Source: Sarocladium kiliense
Taxonomy: Eukaryota > Ascomycota > Sordariomycetes > Hypocreales > Sarocladiaceae
NCBI GenBank assembly: GCA_030734395.1
Contig: JAUZTG010000051.1
Coordinates: 248,001 to 312,000 of the forward strand
Direction of reading: 5' to 3'
Length of the DNA stretch: 64,000 nt
Shown here piece after piece: positions 9,659 to 20,027 of this stretch. A program made the translations under genes and the position numbers. Numbering within the stretch: the first letter of the stretch is position 1; each line of letters begins with the position of its first letter. The notes beneath the pieces were generated by a model. That model saw nothing but the letters and a program-made list of their open reading frames with translations, did not search any database and was not told the DNA's origin.

Positions 9659-12600
9659 ATGGCCGATGCTGCTGTGGCCGTGGCTGTGGCCTCTGGCTCT
9701 ACCTCTACTGGTGCAGGACCACAGCATCACCGCCCTTCCTCACCACCACCAGCGCTTTCCTCCTCGTCTTCTTCCAGGTTCGACTCGTCCAAGCCGGATC
9801 GTCACCATCCAACTGCAGCATCCCGTGACGATGCACTATCATCAGCAGCACCGGCATCAGCGTCCGCTGCATCGCCATCTGCACATATCCTGACTTCCGC
9901 TTCCTCTAGCCTCCCTAATGATTCATCGCGTCCATCAAACGCCATGACTGCTGCACCAGCTGCTTCTCCAGCTCCAGCTCCATCAACATCAGCCCCAGCT
10001 GCACCTGCAGCTGCCACAACCGCCTCAGCAGCTGACAACTCAATCTCTCACGCACCGTCACCAGCGTCAGCCGATTCTCGCCAGGCTTCGACTTCTGAAC
10101 TTGAGCCGCCTTCACTGTCCACTGGGATCGATAACGACTCCGTCGCTACTCTGAAGACGACGCCATCGCCGACGACTGGGCGGAAGGCTGACCTGCCGGT
10201 GGCACGTAAGCCGTTGCCTTCTGCATCGCCAGACACGGAGGATTATATGCCGCTTGCGAATGGGTGAGTTTGCACTTTTCATTTACTTTCGCTCTCCTAC
10301 TATCTAGTTTCCCCTTTGTTTCCCCTTTCATTTCCTTCGTTACTTGGTTATCTCTTGTATATTCGCCTCGTTGGCATTCCACCCCTCGCCTTGGGACTAT
10401 TGGTGTGCTTCCGCTGCGTTTCTTCCATCATTGCCAAGCGCGCCGTTTTTTCTCTGCCATTCGCGTGATCGACAGGGCTTCAAGTGTAGCCTTGACGGCT
10501 CTACGTGCCACGGGAGCAAGGCAACACAGGACTTTCGGAGGCCATCTTTAGGCTGTAAAAGGCCCAAAGCAACAGTCCTAGGAGCCTGCTGCAACCTTTG
10601 ATGGCTGACACATTCATTACCTGCCGCCACGCCATCCTGATTGTTTGCTTCTGCTGCTCCTTATTGCCGCAAGTTGCACGGCGTGCCGCTGCCACCTGTG
10701 CGCTTGGCTATCCCGTATCGATGCGTTATCGGTAGAGAATATCTCAGTCTCGACTATCGCCTACGACTTTGTTTGCTGCGCAAAAGTCTTCAGTCCTTCA
10801 ATAGCGCGACGACACGTGGGTGCACGCTGGTCACTTACATGCGTAACTGGGTTGCCGAGTGCATTTTCTGGCCCCATTTCATTCACTCGTTGTTCTCTTC
10901 AAGTTCCAAGTCGCGACCTATCGGCAGTGCTTCTTTTCCTTCAGGCCAGGCGCTTGACTCTAGGCTCGCACAAGTCCAGCAATTCAACACTCTGCCGTCG
11001 AGTTACACCATCTCGCTCAAGCTCAGCAGCAGCAGGCCAGCTCGAAGGCGACTCTTTGGATCTCCTGTGCTCTGTGCATCTTCGATCGACCTTCCCGCGC
11101 TTGCGCTCTCTTCTTTGCATGTGCGGCATACAGCAGGCATTCTGATTATCACACATGGCCGATGCAAGCGCATCAACACATGACCCTCACCCCTCAATAG
11201 TTGACTTTCTTCTTCACTTCACATTATCTTCACTGTTGCTTAAATTTGTTCTTTCACCATGGCTGGCGACCAGCAGGCACGAACACCAACCAATACTTTG
11301 GAACCCATTACCCTTGAACATGCTCCTGAGTCAGCGACGCTTCATGGAAACCTCTTGAATCAAATCAGCTAACACCATTCACAGGCATACTGAACACCCT
11401 GGGCAGACCAGAAAAGATTCAGAGGCTGAGAAGGAGCGCAGCCACCACCACGGACTGCCGTCAGCGCCTGTCGAGGAAGGACGCGACGCACACGATGAGA
11501 TTATTGTTAATGCCGGCAACAGCACCGCCATGACGTCCTCTTCAAGAGCGACCCCAGCACCACTCGAAGACGAAGTCATGGCTGACGCTGAGGAGGAAGA
11601 CGAGCCCATTGTCTCGCACTATCCGAAGCGCAAGAGAACGTCAATGTTCCAGGATCTCAGCGAGGATAAACTGGAAAACAGCAAAGCTGGAAGGGGTGAG
11701 ACGCCTCTTACCCCGGGAACTCCACAAGTTGAGAGCAAGCCCGTTCGCCAGACCGTCGGAAATGCCAAAGGGGTCATCTTGGGTTTCTGGAGGGATTCTC
11801 CTGTTCCCAATGAATCCAACAAGCACGCTGTTATCGGCTTCATCGACGTCAGAGACCGACTTCGAACTCGAATCCAATCAGTTGATAGAGATGGTGACCG
11901 TATCGCCCAGGAGTATGCACTTGCTCCGGGCCCAGGAAATTGCTGGGTCACATTCGATAAGGTGGCCTACTCAGATCACCTGGTGGGCCTTGATTCGCTC
12001 GCTATCAAAGAGTATGTTCGAGTCCGAGCGGGCCAGGAAGAGTCGACAGACGACGAACGACTCGAGAATGAACAGACCGCCGTAGACACCGCTTGGGAGA
12101 GGGCAAAGGCAATCTACCAGATCGAAGACCGTGCGGATCTGCCAGTGAAGGCATCTCAGATCGCCTACGGACCAATCGTCCCAGAAAGTTATCAGGCACC
12201 ACCTCGATCGGAACCGAAGAGACGGAAGACTAGTGGCTTCTTTACTGCCGTGAACACAGAAGTGCCGAGCACTGTTGCTGTTGATACTCCCACAGCACAC
12301 CATGCTGCTCTCGCTCTCGATCCTCTCAAAGGCACCCGCCCGACGAGCATTCTAATCGGCCATTGGAAGAATTCGATGATGGACGGCAAGCCATGCACCC
12401 CCGAGAAATCACACGCCGTCCTTGGCATTCTTGGGATGAATGACATGTTCCGCGTAAAGCTCTTGCGACAGACAAAGAGTGGAGAATTTTTTGAGGGTAA
12501 CTTTCCTGTTGGAGCTGGTGCGCTCTGGATCGGTTATGAAGACGTTCAGCTGGAAGACCATATTGCGAACCTGAATCGCAACGAAGTCAAGGAGTACTGT

Positions 12601-13353
12601 CGTATTCGACAGTCACAGCTCGACAAGGGGGAGACGCCGGAGGAGGCAGAGGCAAACCAACTCTACGCAGCGCGAGAGGCTTTGAGTCGTGCGGCCATCA
12701 TGTACGCCAACAAGCCGCCGGTTCCTCCAGGCCCTCCGCCACGCGGAGCATCCGAGATGATTGAGCAACCACCCGCAACTCCCACCGAGCTTCGCCAGTC
12801 AAGTCGAACGGGTCTACGTCGCGAGAGTCGGGCATCGCGCCACGAGCACGAAGTAGCGCACACTCCACGTCGTCCTGTCCAAGGCGAGGGAGCCATCGAG
12901 CGCTCCAATGCTCTGGCCCAGCATGAGCTCGCCAAGGCAGAGGCCGCTCAATCTCGAACTAGCCGCTACGCCCTGAACCGAGAGCGAGCTGCTGCCGCTG
13001 CGGCTGAGGAAACGGCAAACGCAGCCGCCGCTGCAGTAGCAGCCACAGCAGCAGCTTCTGGGATTTCCGTTCCCCCTCCGCCTGCTGCGCAACAGGCACA
13101 GGGCGGCATAGGCCGCGGGAGATTCAGTATGTCTGAAAGCGCGCAACGCCTCAATAATGTATGGGCGTCTCAGGAGGCTTCACGAGTGCGAGCCTCGGGC
13201 GATGATGATGTCAAGATCTACGATGGAGTCAAGTTCGAGCGCAAGGCCATGGGACCTTTTATTGGGAAGTTGACGTCGCCTGGTACGCTTATCACGATTG
13301 ATGGGGAGGACTTCGTGGAATATCGCGTTCTGACGAGACCCTCGTTTTACTGA
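9659..13353 (+). CDS. Unrecognised protein with two tandem ~95-residue modules; two possible first exons
   Basis: The common exon 11385-13353 is open to the stop at 13353. It holds two related modules: one near KGVILGFWRDS...HAVIGFIDVRD...CWVTFDKV...KEYVRVR, the other near TSILIGHWKNS...HAVLGILGMND...LWIGYEDV...KEYCRIR. A Pro-rich linker, an Ala-rich helix (about 13000-13060) and a conserved-looking C-terminus follow. Exon 1a (9659-10263, ACCATGG) encodes ~201 Ala/Ser/Pro-rich residues ending at a GTGAGT donor, implying an 1121-bp intron 10264-11384. Exon 1b (start 11259, also ACCATGG) ends at 11329 with donor GTCAGC and a 55-bp intron 11330-11384. Both leave phase 2 and share the CTAAC branch and CACAG acceptor. 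I do not recognise the family; no enzyme motif is visible. Repeat modules plus low-complexity linkers suggest a scaffold or nuclear protein, as inference only. Confidence 0.7.
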
Positions 13354-13794
13354 GTGCTCGCTCTTCTTTCCGAAAGAGTGACAGGGAGGTTAAGCTACGT
13401 TCACGAAGGATGAAGGCAGGGGGGCGTCGGTCACATTTTCTTTTCTTGGTTCTGATGATTTTATAGCTTAGGCGTCTGGTACAGGAAAGGGGGAGAAAAG
13501 AATACCAGACTTCAATGTGGCTCAGTGCTAGATTGGACTGAGGAGGATTACAGCTAGGAGTTTGAGAGGACGATGATCTTTTGTTTTCTTCTACTTAATC
13601 ATTAGGCTGCACTGCCTTTGAGGACTTGCGGGAAGGAAGAATGACGTCTAGCTGAGATAATGTGCAAGCATGTGGAGCTAGGCTTACTTTGATGAAGGTA
13701 TGGATAAGTCACATGTGATGTCAATGGTGATCTTGCGCATAGTCGCTTTCAACTCATGTCTCATTTCACTTTCTTTGTTGTCTCATCACCGTTG
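13354..13794. other. Convergent 3' intergenic region
   Basis: Lies between two genes that converge. No coding signal; it should hold both 3' UTRs and their poly(A) sites. Confidence 0.6.
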
Positions 13795-15333
13795 CTAGCT
13801 CCCATCGCCATTCACCTGCTTTTCCTCACCCTCCACAGCCTTGTGCTCATCCGCCTCGTATCCCTCCGTCTTCATATCCTTCAGCCCAAGCTCCTCCTCC
13901 TCTTCATCCGTCCTCTCATACTGTTCCCTCTGGATCTTCGGATCCGGTGCCGGCGGATCGACAAGCGGCTGAACGAAACTGCTCGCGAAGGGGTCTGTGA
14001 GGATGACGTGGAAGGGCTTCTCGCCGGCGATGGCGGCGTCAAGGGTGGCGAAGAAGTTGCTCCATTCAGACTTTTGGTCGGCGGGGAGGGAGTCGCCGCC
14101 TGTGGTTGAGGTGGCGTCTTCGAAGATTTGGCTGTGGAGGTCGTTGCGGACGTTGGTGAGGAGGCCTTCTACAGTTGTGAAGCGGCCGCCGAGGGTGCCG
14201 GGGTTGACTTGGAGTTTGAGCTCTGGGCATTCCATGGCGCAGGTCTCCGACTTGAGGATGTCGCGGGCGAGATCGGTGGTGTCGTCGACTTTGAGGGTAA
14301 TCTTCTCGCCCTTCTCGGGGATCTCGCCGCCGGTCTTGACGTCGTTGGAGCGGTAGCCGCAGTCGTGGCAGACGGTGGACATGAGGACGACTTGCTTGAA
14401 GTGGGGGATGTCGACCATCTTCATGTGTGTTGTGCAAGGGTGGGCGCAGCCGGGGCAGGTGGCGGGGAAGCTGTAGACTTCGTTGGGGATGATTTCGCCG
14501 TCGGCGGTGAGGCCGGGGATGGAGACGGGGCCGTTCTCGTCAACGGCGGCGGAGGGGTCGCTGGCGGCGAGGCCGAGGGCAGCGTTCTGCTCCGGGGTGC
14601 GGAGGTATTCGCGCTTCTCCCACTTGCCGACACCGTCTTTGAGGTCGGGGGCGATGAAGGAGTTGCCGGCCGGGTCGTCGACGTAAAAGCGGAAGGGGAA
14701 AGCGTCGCCAGCGATCATAGCGCGACCCTTTGTAATGAGTTCTGCGATTTTGGCGTGGACTTCGGGGGCGTCTTCTTTGCGTTGCTCCTGGCCCATCTCG
14801 AGGTCGTCGAGGACGGTGGAGAGGAGACCCTCAACATTTGTAAGCTGGCCCCGGCCGGCGGGGATCTCCAGGTCGAGCTCGATGAACTTGACGGTGGCAG
14901 TGTCGGACTTGATGACCTGACGGCCGAGGTCTTGAAGGGTTGTAGGCCGCAGCTCGTAGTGTGTGCCTCGGGGTTGGACGGTGCCGGCGGGCTGGATCTC
15001 GTTGTTCTGGGTGTTGCAGTGGTCGCAGGAGAAGGACATGATGACAACTTCGCGGAAGTAGGGAATCGAGGTGAGGAGAAGTCGAGTCATACCCTGTTTA
15101 TGGAAGATTGGGGTCAGTGACGGTTACATTCTTTGGGGAGGGGAGATTCTCACATTCTTGCCGCAGTTCATACAAAGCGACTCGATCTCTTCGACGGGAC
15201 GGAAGTCGTCGTCGCCGTCAGTGGTGGCAGCTCCATCCTCGCCTGATGTGAGATTCTGGACCTTGTTCCCGATTGACTCGAAGAACTCAGACGGTCCCTG
15301 AGTGACGTGTGTTCTCTCGTCTTCGGCCGACAT
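13795..15333 (-). CDS. ZPR1: Zinc finger protein Zpr1
   Basis: Two exons, 15154-15333 and 13795-15093 on the minus strand, intron 15094-15153 (GTGAGA...ACAG), 492 residues. Zpr1 is an essential eukaryotic protein that binds eEF1A, acting as its folding chaperone, and moves between cytoplasm and nucleus. Both ZPR1 modules are present. The first zinc finger has CMNCGKN, split by the intron, and CDHC; its beta domain follows with GRGQLTNVEGLL. The second finger has CPGC and CHDCGYRSNDVKTGG, with the matching GRFTTVEGLL. The duplicated finger-plus-domain layout and length match the family. The C-terminus is acidic. The high GC third positions make long shadow frames on the opposite strand, which I ignored. 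The call is secure. Confidence 0.95.
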
Positions 15334-15676
15334 TGTGTATTCCTTGCGCTGAGTGTTTGAAATCTCGTCGCAAGTGGTGTTGAGGTTTGGCGTGTGCTGG
15401 GCCTGTGGTCCGATGGAGGGGCTAATGAAGGAAATGCGAAAGTTTTTTGGAGGGGCAACTGTTATGTCATTTTCAGCGGCCTAACGTGGGGCCTCCGAGC
15501 ACGGTAAGTTAGCGTGGGCAGGGTCCAACGCCAGCTGCGTCCAGGTGCTTCCAGAATATGGGAAACGCGCCAGTGGCTGGTGGATGTCGACTGTGGCGAC
15601 GTGGTGTGGTCGCGTCTTGGACTGTTGTATCGTATAGTATTGAGTAGAGGGGATTTGTATGTACGATGCGTGTCGT
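15334..15676. other. Intergenic between two minus-strand genes
   Basis: Promoter of ZPR1 is at the left and downstream of the RNase P-type gene at the right. No further feature seen. Confidence 0.6.
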
Positions 15677-16258
15677 TCACTTCATGAAGTCCGAAAGGCT
15701 CAGCGACTTGCTCTTTTGGGTCTGACCAGCAGCGAGAAGGGACTGAAGGCCGGCTTTCCGATTCTTGGCTCGCTTCTTGCTGCTGGCGTTGGGCTTGTTC
15801 TTGAGACTTGCAGCTTCATCTGCAGGTGAGGGTGCTGGTTCGATGGCGGCTTTCGCCTTTGACCGGCTCAGACGTGCTGCTTTTGGAGCACGGTCGAGCT
15901 TGATGGAGGTTGTCCTTCCGCATCGGCCACATTGGACTTGTTTGCGCAAAGGCTTTGACGCCGATGCTGACGAGTCGTCTTTGGTTGTTGCTGCTGCAAG
16001 GGCCAGTGTCCTCTTTGCGTGACTGCCAGCACGTTGGAGCCGGATAGCTGATGCATCAGCTCCGGGGATCATAATCTGACCACATGCACCGCAAGAGTGT
16101 TGATGATACGTCTCTGGTAAAGGGATCGCATTGTGTTGGAGGAGGTCCGTACAGTGCCGCATCAGATGCGCAGAGGTCTCGGGTGCTGACGTTCTCAAGA
16201 GATGAGCAGCATCCGTGAGGAAAGGGACTGCATCTTGGATAGGCGTTGAGGACGCCAT
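15677..16258 (-). CDS. RNase P/MRP subunit of the Rpr2/Rpp21/Snm1 family
   Basis: A single-exon gene of 193 residues. The start is set at ATG 16258 (MASSTPIQDAV); the frame extends about 14 codons further upstream but without an ATG. The family binds the RNA of ribonuclease P (tRNA 5' maturation) or MRP (rRNA processing) through a zinc ribbon. Visible are an N-terminal helix pair (HLLRTSAPETSAHLMRHC), a first metal knuckle CGACGQIMIPG, a second CGRCGRTTS, and a basic tail with AKNRKAGLQSLLA, typical of the fungal members. Four cysteines in two CxxC pairs are intact. I cannot tell from sequence whether it serves RNase P or MRP. It adds to the RNA-processing genes in this window (SEN54, SmE). 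Confidence 0.85.
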   Translation of the reverse strand: MASSTPIQDAVPFLTDAAHLLRTSAPETSAHLMRHCTDLLQHNAIPLPETYHQHSCGACGQIMIPGADASAIRLQRAGSHAKRTLALAAATTKDDSSASASKPLRKQVQCGRCGRTTSIKLDRAPKAARLSRSKAKAAIEPAPSPADEAASLKNKPNASSKKRAKNRKAGLQSLLAAGQTQKSKSLSLSDFMK

Positions 16259-16594
16259 AAAGAGAGTATTTGTCGAGTCCAACTTGACACAAATGATCAC
16301 GTCGGATAGTCAGAGAAAGCGTGAGCACGTGCTGGCTGAAAGCGAAGCCTTGGTGATCGAAATTTATGAGGCTCTACGGAGTTATTCCCCAAAATTTGGC
16401 AGTGTATCTACCCTGCAACCAGCGCACTACTTCACATGCGATGAAGCTGCAACACAACCGGATTCACCAAAGAGATTTCGAAGGTGAACGTCAGTGATAT
16501 GACAGATATTCCGGTAGACATTGACAAATTGTCCCATTTAATGAGATCAGGTGGTATGTGAGATTCTTGTTGACTCTTTCCTATAGTAAGACAG
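16259..16594. other. Intergenic between the RNase P-type gene and the DUF866 gene
   Basis: Contains the upstream region of the 15677-16258 gene and the 3' flank of the next minus-strand gene. Nothing else seen. Confidence 0.6.
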
Positions 16595-17296
16595 CTATGA
16601 ACGCTTGATCGTCCACTTCAAATCTGTGATGCTGACCTCCTCGCCTGCCTTCTCATCATAGTCGAACCATTCGCCTTCCGAAAGGTCGATAGCTGTGAAC
16701 TTGGTCCCTGAGTCAATACCTTCTGCGAGCCACTCGCCCTGGCCACACCAAGTTAGCTTTGAAAGTAGAGGGACTATATCGAGTGTACCTCTGGCTTGAA
16801 GCCCGTGAACTCGAGCCCACGGCAGTCGAACTCTAGGATCGGCCTCGACTTAGCTGGCTCGCTCTGCTCATACGGTTTCGGGGCCGCTTGGATTGTTGCA
16901 GAGGATTCACGCTGGACAACACATTAGCAGCCCGGAGAGACGATCCATTTTGATGTCTGACCAACCTTGCAGTTTTTGCATTTCCACACGAAGTTCGCTT
17001 CGCCACGGCTACCACTCATCTCATTCATCTCCTACCAACAGATTGGTTAGTCTCGTGCAATCACAAGGTTACCCAGGTACAATGTACTCACGAATCGGTT
17101 GACGCCAACAGGGTTCGCGTGCGTCTCACGACAAGATGTGCATTGGACTGTGAACATGTACCAGAAAGGGTTGTCCTGAGTATCATCTGGCCGAAGATTG
17201 GTGACGCTATGAAGACATGATCAGCACAAGATCAGGCCAAAAGTGATAAAACCCTCCATACCCAGTCATTTCAGCGCTCACTTCAAGAACAAACAT
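16595..17296 (-). CDS. DUF866 / CXXC-motif zinc-binding protein (UPF0587)
   Basis: Five exons on the minus strand: 17262-17296, 17092-17206, 16966-17031, 16789-16911 and 16595-16738. All four introns have GT..AG ends and phases that fit, giving 160 residues, the usual size. The protein opens MFVLEVSAEMTGVTNLRP, has the two metal-binding pairs CTSC and CKNC, and the conserved DCRGLEFTGF and GEWLAEG segments near the C-terminus. Homologues occur from yeast to human; the structure is known to hold a zinc ion, but the cellular role is not settled. The gene is unusually intron-dense for its size and was absent as any long single reading frame; I assembled it from splice sites. It faces the large gene at 17637 divergently. 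Confidence 0.9.
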
Positions 17297-17636
17297 TTTG
17301 AAGAAATGGAGCCGACGACACAGCAATGTACTTCGTAGGTGATGGAGACAGTTTTGGTCTTCAAATTCTAGAGCAAAGCGGAGGTCTCAGTGGCTCACCT
17401 GAGGCACATTCATCGTGATGCTTCAGGGTAGCTACGGCCCAACACGAGGGAAATGCTCCGCGGCGGATTGCGATGTATCGGCCCACCTGCACGTGACCGC
17501 GATGTCTAGATCGGCCCATCAAATGTCGACGGAAGCTTCATTCTAGCTATCCTACCCAATGCACTGTGATGCACAACTAGCGAATTTCTCCCAATCCCGA
17601 CAATTGATCGCTGCCAGATAGGCGCGGTAATGTCCG
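17297..17636. promoter_or_regulatory. Divergent promoter region
   Basis: The ~340 bp between the divergent DUF866 gene and the 17637 gene must hold both promoters. I see no clear TATA box or known operator. Confidence 0.5.
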
Positions 17637-20027
17637 ATGCAGGCCCTGTGGTCTCGGACAGGCCTGTCCCACCGGTGCGCTTGTCGAGCCTGTGAGCAGG
17701 TACTTGGTGCCGGGCGACGAGCAACGACCAAGGCGTCTCGACGCAAGGCGACATTCGCCGAAGCATTCACAGCCCTCTACAGCTCATTTCTGGCAACAGC
17801 TGCCGTCGTAGAAGCGGTCAGAAAGGAGGACCGCAAAGCTAAAGTCGACGCAGAGCTCGAAGCCGTCCGCAATGAGCTGTCAGAGCTGCGTGCGAAGCGC
17901 GCTCTTCGCGAACTCCAGGCCGGCATTGCCGATCAACGACTCCCTGGCGACGACATTCCACTCTCAGATCTGACGGATCTTCAAAATCGAGCGCTCTGGG
18001 AGCAATGGCGGCAAATATACGACAGCGAAGGCTTCCTCGATAACGTGTGGAGGGCGAATGGTACTGCAGAAGAGACGTTGTCTTCCAACCAGAACCATGT
18101 TAAGCCGTTTGGTGGGGTTCGACTCGAGGCAACGACAATTCTGCGAGCAGAATGCACGCGAATCATGCGACATATTCAAGCCGAGGAGGTCGACGTGAGG
18201 ATAGATCAGAAACCATTGACGACATTGGATGACTTCGAGAACGCTGCCTCGCGCCTGCGATCGTATATCAAAGGAATGCTTGTGATGGCAGACAGACTAC
18301 ATGAGGAAAGGAAGATGCCTCGATCTAGTCACGGCCACTACAGCAAGAATCACGATCAATACCGCCGACAGCCATGGCTGGTAGGCGATCGGCGTCAACG
18401 TAAACACATCAAGTCACGTTGGCCTCCAGCTCATGGTGCCGCGGAGCCGGTAGTTACAGCACTTTCTCAGGCTTGGCAAGCATTTGACGCCCCAGTGCCC
18501 GAGTATTGGTTTCAGAAGCATCCGCTTCAGAGGGAAAACACGATCAGACTGAACGACGAGATCCGGGAATTGTTCAGGGATGATGAACTTCCCCTGGATG
18601 AACTTCTCGGCCACATCAGTCTGAGGATTCTGAAATCGCCGTCGCTGCCCGACGTGCACACACACAATTTGCTGTTGGCAGGCTTCACCCGACGTCGATG
18701 GTTCAATCTGGCGTCACAGGCATATGAGCTTTTCTTCAGCGACACCAACACACTTTACAGCACACCGGCATCTCTGGCGCTATCTGTAACGAAGCCAGCA
18801 ATGTTCTGGGATGTCGCCGGCTTCAAACGAGCTGCTGGTGCTATCATCGGCCGCGACCCTACGGTCGGTGCCAAGATTGCCCGGTGGCCATTAGCAGAGG
18901 TCACCCGCGACGGTTTCGTCCTATCTTGGGCCACAGACTATGCAAGGCGAGGCGTTGCGGGTCATTGGATTAACGCATACGCACCTATGGACCTCGCACT
19001 ACGGGAAGCTCTAATCAGTAGCCTGCTACATCTGCGTCAGCACATTGATGCAGCATCATTCTTCCTTGCATGCTTGCAAACTGGTGCTTCGGTCGCGGCT
19101 GGTGTAGTATTCGAGCTGTTCAATGCTATCGCTAAGACGCCTGACGCTCGTAGCGCTGTGCGACTTGTTCGTGGCCTAGCAGTCCGCAGCAAAAAGTTCG
19201 GGGAGCTCTTGAGGTCGTTACCAAAGGACATACGCCTCTGTGTTTGTCGACGCCTCGACTATCTCCTTCACATCATTAATCTGAGGCAGTTGGACACTGA
19301 ATATGCTGACGATGCGATCCTCGATCTCGGGATGTGCCGCCGACAGTTGGCCAACCTCCTTGATGTTCTCGAGGAACATGACTACAGCAATCGAGCAATG
19401 AACAGAGGACGCTCTACATTCGACATGCACAAGGAAGGCTTCCGTGCTGTCTCAAGCTCCCAACCGCTGGGACTACGAACACGGCTTTCCACCGCACCTG
19501 CAACTTCACAGGTTCCCTTGAAAGGTGTCATTGAACAGTGGGCTCCTGATGTTGACGGCACTCAGGTCGCATTGTGGATTCAGGAACAAATTCGCAATAC
19601 AGTGCATGCTGAGGTCGAGAAGAAGTTACAAGAGCAAGGACAAGACACAGTCAAGCTGCAGGTGGAAGCCCACTTGCGCAGACAAGTGCAGGACAACGAG
19701 CTGAAGCCAGCTGGCAGTGCTGATGTGCAAACCAAGGATGCACTCGAAGAACAGACTGCCCGAGGATCCACCAAACCCATGTCAGATGGAGAGGAAGAAG
19801 CTCTTCGGAGGAAAATCGAGAAGGATATCGAAGAGACTGTTCGAGTGCAGATTCGACAGCAGGTTGAAAAGCACGTTGGACCTCTTCGCAAGAGCTTCGC
19901 AGATCCCCGTGAAGCAAAGGGACCATGGGCGGTGCCAAGATCTGGCCGATGGCTACGGAAGCTGTCTGAGCCACGAGAAGATGCGGAGGAGTGGCCTTTG
20001 GAGCTAAAGGCAGGTACTGGATCCTGA
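17637..20027 (+). CDS. Large conserved-looking protein with one N-terminal membrane segment
   Basis: One uninterrupted exon of 796 residues from ATG 17637. The N-terminus is rich in Arg, Ala and Ser with few acidic residues (CRACEQVLGAGRRATTK), as in mitochondrial targeting sequences. A hydrophobic segment follows (FTALYSSFLATAAVVEAV, about residues 43-60), then a charged coiled-coil-like helix. The middle is a run of predicted alpha-helices (for example LLLAGFTRRRWFNLASQAYELFF) that recalls helical-repeat proteins of fungal mitochondria, without clear PPR motifs. The last ~160 residues are highly charged, with alternating Glu/Lys/Gln, likely coiled coil. I recognise the N-terminal pattern from uncharacterised fungal proteins but can assign no function. 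Mitochondrial membrane location is inference. Confidence 0.75.
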   Translation: MQALWSRTGLSHRCACRACEQVLGAGRRATTKASRRKATFAEAFTALYSSFLATAAVVEAVRKEDRKAKVDAELEAVRNELSELRAKRALRELQAGIADQRLPGDDIPLSDLTDLQNRALWEQWRQIYDSEGFLDNVWRANGTAEETLSSNQNHVKPFGGVRLEATTILRAECTRIMRHIQAEEVDVRIDQKPLTTLDDFENAASRLRSYIKGMLVMADRLHEERKMPRSSHGHYSKNHDQYRRQPWLVGDRRQRKHIKSRWPPAHGAAEPVVTALSQAWQAFDAPVPEYWFQKHPLQRENTIRLNDEIRELFRDDELPLDELLGHISLRILKSPSLPDVHTHNLLLAGFTRRRWFNLASQAYELFFSDTNTLYSTPASLALSVTKPAMFWDVAGFKRAAGAIIGRDPTVGAKIARWPLAEVTRDGFVLSWATDYARRGVAGHWINAYAPMDLALREALISSLLHLRQHIDAASFFLACLQTGASVAAGVVFELFNAIAKTPDARSAVRLVRGLAVRSKKFGELLRSLPKDIRLCVCRRLDYLLHIINLRQLDTEYADDAILDLGMCRRQLANLLDVLEEHDYSNRAMNRGRSTFDMHKEGFRAVSSSQPLGLRTRLSTAPATSQVPLKGVIEQWAPDVDGTQVALWIQEQIRNTVHAEVEKKLQEQGQDTVKLQVEAHLRRQVQDNELKPAGSADVQTKDALEEQTARGSTKPMSDGEEEALRRKIEKDIEETVRVQIRQQVEKHVGPLRKSFADPREAKGPWAVPRSGRWLRKLSEPREDAEEWPLELKAGTGS

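Noticed and set aside
14128..15120. 330-codon plus-strand open frame
   Set aside because: It is the antisense shadow of ZPR1, produced by GC-rich third positions; the minus strand has clear zinc fingers.
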